Source: Epiperipatus broadwayi (lineage: Eukaryota; Onychophora; Udeonychophora; Euonychophora; Peripatidae). From it: a stretch of DNA of 64,000 bases. Shown here piece after piece: positions 56,311 through 64,000 of this stretch. Position numbers and translations under genes: made by a program. The stretch lies in assembly GCA_028023455.1 (NCBI GenBank), contig JAQFVV010000454.1, positions 496,001 to 560,000 of the forward strand. Direction: 5' to 3'. Each line of letters begins with the position of its first letter. Position 1 is the stretch's first letter. The notes under the pieces are model-generated. The model made no database searches. It saw only the letters and a list, made by a program, of their open reading frames with translations, and was not told the DNA's origin.

Positions 56311-56317
56311 TATATAT

Positions 56318-56655
56318 ATATTGAATGGAGTTCAGATCTAAATGACTCTACAAGCAAATGAGGTTGGATTGAAAACATTATTGTTTTAATCTAGGACTCC
56401 TAGCTTTGTAGTTAAATAAATAGGTAAAAGGTGACTCCAGGAGAGTTGCATTAAATCCTAAAATCTAGGTGCAGGACTGATGAAAGCCACAAGATAGAAA
56501 CTAGTCTGGAGATATTGGATAAGTAGGCCCTAGATAGGGATTTTGCACATAAACCTTGACATCCACTGATTACTAAGCTTGCACTTGGTAACATTACTGT
56601 TTGCAGAATTTACTATTGTAAAGGCATGAAGTGGTGATTATGTTTAATAAAAAAA
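56318..56655 (+). repeat. Family A repeat, right-hand part of a split copy
   Basis: Begins TTGAATGGAGTTCAGATCTA straight after a TA run, continues TTGTAGTTAAATAAATAGGT and GATGAAAGCCACAAGATAGA, then one arm (CTGGAGATATTGGATAAGTA). It starts at the consensus position where the 39730-39851 fragment stops. Confidence 0.7.
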
Positions 56656-56689
56656 TCAAATATATTAATTTTTTTAATTGATGTTTAAA

Positions 56690-57095
56690 ACAGGTGAAAC
56701 TCTCCATACGGTAGTGCCACTCAATGCAATTCAGAATAAGCAATGGATGCCAGAAGGCTTGTGCATAAAATCCCCATCAAGTGCTATTCATCCAATATCT
56801 CCAAACTAGTTTCTGGCTTGTGGCTTTCATCAGTGAGGAGCCCTGGATCTGAGAGCACTGCACCTAGATTTTAGGATCCAATGCTCCTCACTGATAAATG
56901 CCACAAGTCAGAAACTAGTCTGGGGATATTTGATGAGTAGGCACTAGATGGGGATTTCATGCTCAAGCCTTCTGGAATCCATTGATTACTCTGTTTTGCA
57001 CTGAGTGGCAATACATATAGAGAGTTTGCCTGTTTTAATAAGTTATGAGCAAGCATAAGAAATGGTGATCATGTGATGTTTACTGGCTTATGTTA
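56690..57095. repeat. Family A foldback repeat, two-armed copy
   Basis: Left arm AACAGGTGAAACTCTCCATA to CATCCAATATCTCC, a body that is itself mirrored (GTGAGGAGCCCTGGATC against GGATCCAATGCTCCTCAC), then the right arm ending AGAGAGTTTGCCTGTTTT and the flank AATGGTGATCATGTGATGTT. The centre of symmetry is near 56875. Confidence 0.8.
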
Positions 57096-57139
57096 GTGAA
57101 TTAATTATCTGCAGTAATTTGTATCAAAGTTGTAAATGC

Positions 57140-57275
57140 AAAAGTTTGATACTTGTAAATCAAAGTAATAATTTACTATTGATAAATAATTGAGCAAATC
57201 ATAAAGACACATGTAAGAGATTGTAATCTGGATCAAGTAATGATTGTTGGTTCAGCATGAAATGTATCATGGGAC
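57140..57275 (+). repeat. Repeat with a family C-like core, other body
   Basis: TTGTAAATCAAAGTAATAAT, GAGATTGTAATCTGGATC and TTGGTTCAGCATGAAATG are shared with 39600-39735. The last part also resembles the core of family C. Confidence 0.55.
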
Positions 57276-57617
57276 TCATTTGTCTTCTCAAGTGTCTTTA
57301 TGTGTTTCTAAAAAAATGTTGTAGATGAAAGTCTTAAATATATTCAAACACAATAATCCATAATACTATCTAGTTGTATAAATGATATTTTAAATCAATT
57401 TAACAAAGACGGATAAAAAAAGACAAATAGACTTTTTAAGTATTCAATATAGTGGGATTCTGTGAGAACTTGCAATGAAGATTAATAAATACTACAAGCA
57501 TATAAGTCGATTGTATCTTAGTATTTAACTGCAGTGAAATAATGTTATGCTGCAGGGAAGCTTATCTTTGAAATGTAGAAAATATATAAATGTTTAATAA
57601 AAACTATCCTGAATCAA

Positions 57618-57765
57618 AACAGGCAAAACTCTCCATACAGTAGTGGCACTCAGCACAAGCCAGAGTAATCAATAGATGCCAGAAGGCCACGAGCCATAAA
57701 CTAATCTGGGGATATTGGATGAGTAGGCACTAGATAGGGATTTTATGTACAAGCTGGTTATGGTT
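57618..57765. repeat. Family A foldback repeat, short copy
   Basis: Left arm ACAGGCAAAACTCTCCATAC to GATGCCAGAAGG joins directly to a partial body and right arm (CTAATCTGGGGATATTGGAT to GGGATTTTATGTACAAGC). It then fuses to the body of the next copy. Confidence 0.75.
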
Positions 57766-58180
57766 ATTAAAGAACCAAAGGCACCAAAATGTATGGGTAC
57801 TGAACTGAGTTCAGATCTATATGACTATATAAGCTAATGAGCTTAGATTGAAAATATTATTGTTTTCAATTTTATTCTCATAGTTTTGTAGTTAAGGAGA
57901 GATAAAAGGTGGCTGCAAGGTTGCATTAGATACTAAGATCTAGGTGCAGTACTTTCAGATCAAAGGCTCCTCACTGATGAAGGGAAGCCAGAAACTAGTC
58001 TGGGTATATTTGATGAGGTAGGCATTAAATAGGGATTTTATGCACAAGCCTTCTGACATTCACTGATTATTCTGGCTTGCACTGAGTGGCACTACTTTAT
58101 GGAGAATTTTGCCTGTTTTGGTAACAGTTATGAGCAAGCATAGGAAATGGTGATCATGTGATGTTTGGTGTTTTTATCCT
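57757..58180 (+). repeat. Family A repeat, long copy
   Basis: Body (GTTATTAAAGAACCAAAGGC, GTATGGGTACTGAACTGAG, TTTGTAGTTAAGGAGAGATA, GATGAAGGGAAGCCAGAAAC), arm (CTGGGTATATTTGATGAGGT to TATGGAGAATTTTGCCTG) and outer flank GAAATGGTGATCATGTGATG. With 12846-13330 it defines most of the family consensus. Confidence 0.8.
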
Positions 58181-59045
58181 GAATCATTTATAATCTACAG
58201 CTATTAGATAAATAATTTATATAATAGTTTTGAGATGAACATGAACAAATGGATATTGTTGCAAGTACAGAAATCTTGAATCTGTACGACACAATGACAA
58301 ATTGATATATAAAAAAGAAGCAGAAGAAATAATGAAATGGCATGATTGATTTGCCATAATCTTTGAAATGACTTTTGTAAATTGTTTCATATCAACTAGC
58401 CATAAGTATTTAGCTTAATTAAAATATATGTTACTCTCAGATTTGAAGAATAATCTAACATAGTACCTACTGTAACCACCTACTATATTCATAACTTGAG
58501 TCTTAAATATTGTGAAATTTGGAAGTTTTTCAGATAGCTAATGCATGGTCTATCTAATCAAACATTCAATTACTGGTTGATAAATGGGGGTAATCAGATA
58601 CTTTTAGCTAAAATTTAAAGCAATGATTATTATAAAATTGACCAGCCTAGTAAGTAATGGTTTCACTTTCATCGTTGCTCAATGGAGAGGCCCTTACTCT
58701 GCTCTCCGCTATTTATCATTATTTTATCCATTACTTTTGCCTTCATGTTTGCTTCATATTAACAATTTCAAATTGCTCAAATCTTTATTGAGCAAGTAGT
58801 CCATGCAATGGTATTTCATTTTGCCAAAATTCTAAGCAGGTTTAAATGTGTTTGCATTTATTGTTGTATGTTTTTTAAATCATAACATTACCCTTAACAT
58901 TAATGCTCTAAAGGCAATCAATTTTTTTGATCCTAATAATTAGTTTTATTATATATTTTTATATAAATTAAATTTTTTTTCAATAGTTTTGGTCTTTTTT
59001 TTATTTATTTAATAAAAATATAGAAATGCATATAAAAGTTATTTA

Positions 59046-59090
<45 letters not shown>

Positions 59091-59399
59091 CTTGTAATTA
59101 AATATTAATAAGTACAGTAACATAAATATATATAAAGTATAACTTTAAAAACTTTTATCCACTTAGGAGTGCTTTTGATTAGCTTTTAGGCTTTGTCAAC
59201 TAACCCCAATTCTTTTTAAAGGTATCTTCAAACACATTTTCAAAAACTAGCCTTACCACAATTCATTAATTTTAATGTTTTCCACATGTCTATTTACTAA
59301 GTCATGCTTACATTTATATAATAACATAGCTTCCTTTATTTTCCTTTTATTATTGCTTCTTTCAATTTATAATATTTTCACATTACTATAGTCAAAATT
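58181..59399. other. AT-rich DNA with CA/TA microsatellite, no gene seen
   Basis: (CA)n(TA)n at 59048-59088. A mixed-composition stretch at 58655-58860 (CGTTGCTCAATGGAGAGGCC and so on) fits no family I recognise. Confidence 0.45.
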
Positions 59400-60060
59400 A
59401 AAACCATGTACACATATTCTATTATGAGCATAAAAAAACACATTGAAACATTATCATTTCCATTACAATTTTGTTTAGCTTCTTGATCTATCTTTAATAA
59501 CTGCAACTGTTCTTTAGTTCTCCAATGTACATCTTGAATTCCCTATATATGCACTACCACATTTACATCACTTATATATGACGCAATTTTGATTTAAGAA
59601 TGAGGTTTTAGCTTTTGAATTATTTATTATTTTATTTAATCCAGGCAATACATAAAATGCAACTTCACATATATCTTTATATATTTCCCTTATAAAATTC
59701 ACTTGTTCATTTGAAATATATAGTATTGATATCCATATTTTTTATTCTTATTAGAATCAACCTTATTATTTATATCTTTATATTTCCTATTAAAATTTTT
59801 AATAGTATTATATACCAGATGATAATAATATTCAACATTTAATAATTTTTTTATATAAATTTCAATATTTTTGCCTTTATTCTGATGTATACTTACAAAG
59901 ATTGTTGTTTCTAAACAAAAAGGACTTCAAACCTGCTGTTTTATATGATATTAGTACCACTGCCTTATATGGAATACCCTTTTTTATTGGTTTAATTATC
60001 ATATATGGGGAAAAACAAATGGTGCTATAGTCTACAATAATTCTTAACTATAAAATAAGA
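59400..60060 (-). pseudogene. Penelope-like element fragment, first of two
   Basis: Minus-strand frames read AGLKSFLFRNNNLCKYTSE (near 59920), a predicted connector with KNIEIYIKKLLN, then CVIYKCKCGSAYIG (near 59575), the start of a PLE GIY-YIG domain with its Cys pair. The first motif aligns with GLNAFLFRNQNLCKFEAD in the PLE at 61300. RT core motifs are absent and stops are frequent. Confidence 0.72.
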
Positions 60061-60565
60061 TTAGATTTCAGTCTCTTTTTACAGATGATTATGTTTAGAT
60101 TATGAAATGTTTCTCTGCTGTTTACTTTAAAGTTTATTTTAGTACAAACAGTAAATTTGTATATAACAACTAAAAGCAAAATGCTTTAAATTTAAGATCA
60201 AAACTTAACATGATACATTTAATAAAAATATTAATGCACTTAGTTGATTAATTATTATTTTTCTTACATGGCACATCTTAAATTATTATTATATAGGAAA
60301 CAAGTCTCTCTCAATGATTGTATAGTAGAGACTCTGCATTCCATCTCATGAATGAAATAATCCATGTGGTCATATTACAAATCTATTTTTTTTTGGGAAT
60401 TTCAAGTTCCTAAAATACTGTTTCCATAAGTATTTATGAAACTATTCAACAGAATAGCAATATTGTTTTTGGAAAATTGTATTACATCTTAATAATCGCC
60501 TAAAAACGATTTACTCGCTGACGAAGAAGCTTCCAAATAAACAAAACAAATTTCGCTTAAAACTA

Positions 60566-60736
60566 TTAAATGGGCCAAGCGCTTTCGAGGTTTGCCCTCA
60601 TATTCATGGCTGACGAAAGTAATAAATCTTTACGTAGTGTTATTAAATAACAAATATGCAAATGTAAATGCAAATCAGTTTGACCATTTTTTTGAAATGG
60701 AAAAACACGTGTCGCGTCTATTGATAGAATTGTTGT
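60566..60736 (-). pseudogene. PLE GIY-YIG C-terminal tail in a shifted frame
   Basis: The coding sense leaves the main frame at about 60737 (KEAYFIV, then stop). In the neighbouring frame it goes on as ETTILSIDATRVF and further for about 50 residues. A one-base indel is the simple explanation. Confidence 0.5.
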
Positions 60737-60737
60737 C

Positions 60738-61580
60738 TCAAACAATAAAGTACGCCTCTTTGATCTTTCTTTTACAGTCGTTGGTTTCAGGGCATACAAT
60801 CCTGGGGTTGCCTGGTTTGAACACATGGCCAGTCTGCTTTTCATGTTCCAGAAATATTGAAAAGTTATCGCTGTTCTTTTTTGCTCTTCTATAGGTATAC
60901 AAGTGTTGAGCAGCTCTGTTGTGAACAGTGGCTTTAGTTTCCCCATAGTATATGGCTTTGCATCCGGCATGTGGACATGACATGCTGTAAATCACCTGGG
61001 GTGTTTGAGATGGGTCTGTTCTATCCTTTGAATTATTAATGAGTCTGTTAGAATTAGGGGGAGTACGAAAACCAACCTTAAATTCCCCAATTAAAGTCTT
61101 TATTATCTGTTGTAATACTTTGGGAATATAAGGGAGTGTAATTTGAGGCTTATCCTTATTTTTGTGGTTAGCTATTAGTTTACAGTGAAATTGCTTAATT
61201 TTCTTTGCAATTGATCTGTAGCTGAAACCTACGCTAAGCAAATCTTTTATATAAATTGCGATGTTGGTCTTTCTATCGGCTTCAAATTTACATAAATTTT
61301 GATTTCTAAATAAAAACGCATTGAGCCCTGTGAATTTATGTGCAGTAGGTGACATGGATTTCAGGTGAGTAAAGCCTCGGATCTCAAGGGGTTTAACTAT
61401 CATACTATAATGTAGATCTCTGTTTTCTCTATGGACCAACAAATCCAAATATTTAAGCTTCTGCCCTTCGTTCTCCCAAGTGGTGTTTATGATCAATTTA
61501 GATTGTAGTTGTAATTCATTTTGAATATTGACAATTACATTTTTTGGCGCTGCCATAAATACATCGCCTACATAGTGCAC
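60738..61580 (-). pseudogene. Penelope-like element: RT thumb and GIY-YIG endonuclease
   Basis: 280 codons. Residues 1-15 hold the RT active-site box as YVGDVFMAA; PLEs and other RTs need YxDD, so the first Asp is Gly (codon at 61566-61568). Then come the thumb region with LKYLDLLVHR and GLNAFLFRNQNLCKF. The GIY-YIG domain has VIYSMSCPHAGC, IYYGETKATVHNRAAQH and a later KTGHVF-like segment. Catalytic Tyr, Tyr, Arg and His are present. The frame breaks at both ends. The reader should treat it as one gene with 61660-62367. Confidence 0.85.
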
Positions 61581-61659
61581 GTAAATTAATCCAGCAATGT
61601 TAGCAGTGTGTTTAACAATGGTATGTTTTCAAAAAAGTTTAAGAAGATGCTGGATATTA

Positions 61660-62367
61660 TTAGGGAAGACCCATAGGCCAACCTTCTTTCATATCATACC
61701 AACGACCCTCAAAAGTTGTAAAGATGTTATTGTCCAACCAGTTGAGGAAGGATAAAATGAAGTTCATGCGCTCATTTGGGCAATGCTTATTTATTAATTC
61801 TTTGTGGATGATTTCGATTGACCATTTCCTATTAATCGATCCATATAATTCGGTCACGTCCATGGCTGCAGTTACAAAATTCTGATCTATTAATATATCC
61901 TTGATTCTTCTAACAAATTCAAATGAAGATTTGATGATGAAGTCACCAAAACCCACACAGTCAACTAACCACTGATTTACCAGCTTGGCCGTTTCGAAAT
62001 AGTGCACACCTCCAAAATCCAACATAAGTCTTAAAGGTTCTTGGGGTTTATGTAGCTTAGAATTGGCAAACATTCTAGGTGGCCTGGTAGCAGAAGGATA
62101 AATCCTATAATATTCTGCTCTCGATATGCCTTTATCTTTGTGAGCTCTAAGAATTGTGGAAATGAATTTCTCCCTATTCAGCTTGTTGTTAAAATTTTCA
62201 ACTAAATTGAATTTTAACTTTACGATTTCGGTGGTCATTTTTTCTTTATAATCTTTATAATCTAAGAGCACAAATCTGTTGCCCTTGTCTTCTTTCAAAC
62301 ATATAATGTTGTTGTTTTTTAAATTCTTTGTTTTCTCACTAATTAAAAAGCTTGATGTCAAAATCAT
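61660..62367 (-). pseudogene. Penelope-like element: RT fingers and palm
   Basis: 235 codons. PLE RT landmarks in order: KEDKGNRFVLLDY (about 26-38), SKLHKPQEPLRLMLDFGG (about 102-119), then KSSFEFVRRI, and AAMDVTELYGSI holding the first catalytic Asp, and FEGRWYDMKEGWPMGLP at the end. The frame stops at 61660 just before the expected G-S-P-L-S-P-like segment and the YxDD box. Frames shift through 61581-61659. Confidence 0.87.
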
Positions 62368-63164
62368 GCTTAATGGCTTTTTGGAGAGTATTAAATTTGA
62401 TTTTAAATTATTGAAAAAAGATAATTATTAATAATATGTAAATAAATCTTTTCATTAGAGCCACAAAAATGTACTCATTAAGTTAAAAGATCATCTATGA
62501 ATCTTGATGAAAAATATTGTAGTGGGGAAAATACCATAAAGAAATTTGATTGCAATATGAGTTAATGATTCATCTAATAACACATTGTCTATCAGTTTTA
62601 CAGATGAATGGATTTCTAATTAGCACCATGATTGAATTTGGGGATACATCATTACTGATAAAGTATTGTATGACATTTGAGTTATAATAAGTCTGTTCAT
62701 ATGAACCTTTGTATTTATGTTGACCAGTTCCCATTTCACCAAATATGTTTTTCTCAATATTATTAAATCAGATGAGTGACAGGAATGATGACATCAAATA
62801 GTAGGTCAAATTCTGTCAAATGATTTAACTTTTATGAATTTACAAACAACTTAACTTCCAAACTAATCCAATACCATTGTCTTTGTCTGGTGTTTCTTGA
62901 GTATTGAATGATAAAAGTTTTGATCATGTTCTCCGTAAATAATTATATATTTCTTAATGTGTAGTGTGGTTTTACAGCTCGAAAGTGCAAAGTATGCCAA
63001 AAGATCTATGAGAATAGAATTAGCTATTTTAATTTTTATTCTCAAGTGGCATTTAATCATATTTATTTGAAAATTTGTGACAAACTATTAAATTGGTTTG
63101 ATTTTTGAAATACACTTTAGATTACTGAGAAATTTAGTTGGAACTACTGTAAATCTTCAAAACA
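62368..63164. other. AT-rich DNA, no gene seen
   Basis: No recognised gene or repeat upstream of the PLE. Its N-terminal part may have extended here but has not been recognised. Confidence 0.45.
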
Positions 63165-63478
63165 TCACATGATCACCATCTCTTATACTAGCACATAATT
63201 GTTATTAAACAAGACAAAACTCTCCATACAGTAGTGCCACCCTGTGCCAACCAGAGTAACCAATGGATGCCAGAAGGCTTGTGCACAAAATCCCTATCTA
63301 GTGCCTACTCATCCAATATCCCCAGTCTGGGGATATTGGATGGGTAGGCACTAGATGGTCTAGGGATATTGGATGAGTAGGCACTAGATAGGGATTTTGT
63401 GCACAAGCCTTCTGGCATCCATTAGTTACTCTGGTTGGCACAGGGTGGCACTACTGTATGGAGAGTTTTGCATTGTTT
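63165..63478. repeat. Family A foldback repeat with co-evolved arms
   Basis: Arms of about 115 bp (63215-63325 and 63330-63472) with an internal 30-bp duplication (GGGATATTGGATGGGTAGGC, GGGATATTGGATGAGTAGGC). Both arms carry ACCCTGTGCCAACCAGAGTA, where other family members read ACTCAGTGCAAGCCAGAGTA. Outer flank CATCACATGATCACCATCTC on the left. Confidence 0.85.
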
Positions 63479-64000
63479 TGTACTGTAAATCTTATTGCAA
63501 GTTGGAACTTTTGTTCTTATTAATATCTACCATGCCAAGATTTATCCACTGATTTAACTGAACCAGTTATTCTTGATTTTTTTTTTTAAATATTATCAAT
63601 AGCAATTTTTTTTATTCTCAACATATGTGATAATCTTATTGGTTTCATAAGCAAGTCTATTTATCTCTTTTCCTAAGTCTGAGACAAATCCTCCAAAAAT
63701 AATACCACTGACTTCTTTCGCGCCTAAATCAGTGTAGATAGCTAATAAAATGGGGAGAAGATCCTTGGGCAATGACTTTTACATTGTAAAATATTGATGG
63801 TTTTCTGAAGTTTTTTGTTGCTACCGATATATTTTCATATTAGTCCACACATAAAGATTGGATTTTCTGGAATAATATTATACATCTATTTAGATAGATA
63901 GTGACGGTCAACATGGTCAAAAATACTATTGAAATTAATCTTCGCAGTAATTATATCTATTAGATCATTTTTTCATGTTACAGTTTCATGGTATGCCAAT
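63479..64000. other. AT-rich DNA, no gene seen
   Basis: Nothing recognised before the window end. Confidence 0.45.

Overview
This is a very AT-rich stretch of animal nuclear DNA, most likely from an invertebrate; the species cannot be named from the sequence. The evidence is the mix of residents: a ZMYM1-type hAT transposase fossil, a GTF2IRD2/ZBED-type hAT element, Penelope-like elements (PLEs) with GIY-YIG endonuclease domains, Ty3/gypsy LTR retrotransposons, several tRNA-derived SINEs, microsatellites, and no operons or Shine-Dalgarno-type gene packing. I found no host protein-coding gene, rRNA or functional tRNA that I can support. Almost everything recognisable is mobile DNA or its wreckage.

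Layout. 1.5-6.3 kb: one decayed hAT transposase on the minus strand, broken by a SINE (1.6 kb), an unidentified insert (2.4-2.9 kb) and a foldback element (3.87-5.68 kb) whose interior has expanded into a nearly perfect 265-bp tandem array. 7.06-7.79 kb: a 731-bp hAT element with an imperfect 8-bp target duplication. 7.9-8.4, 10.5-10.7 and 11.7-12.1 kb: further palindromic elements. 14.3-14.6 kb: a PLE GIY-YIG fragment. 16.6-19.4 kb: a 2.8-kb palindrome with part of a GIY-YIG domain in its loop. 19.9-24.3 kb: an inverted repeat interrupted by a roughly 3.9-kb segment that carries a 71-bp tandem array of tRNA-like promoter units. 28.6-30.0 and 37.1-38.9 kb: two old copies of one block. 33.8-36.1 kb: 5' LTR and gag wreck of a second gypsy family, with an isolated LTR at 39.0-39.4 kb. 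39.85-52.26 kb: a young gypsy element. 56.3-58.2 and 63.2-63.5 kb: clusters of a foldback family (family A). 59.4-62.4 kb: two PLE fossils.

The gypsy element is the centrepiece. It has three copies of a roughly 2.08-kb LTR. The extra copy is inverted and joined head to head to the 5' LTR with a 70-bp loop, so both outer ends of the insertion are the same (U5) LTR end. Each LTR copy has its own private substitutions, so the arrangement is old enough to have diverged and is not a simple read artefact. gag and pol are long and open, but the reverse transcriptase YxDD box reads YVVD, and the gag-pol junction lies in scrambled frames. A PLE in the same window has a similar lesion (YVGD).

The common theme is inverted duplication. 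At least seven unrelated repeats are hairpins with short loops, and in several the two arms share private variants that differ from the family consensus. This suggests fold-back copying or arm-to-arm conversion as a recurrent process in this genome.
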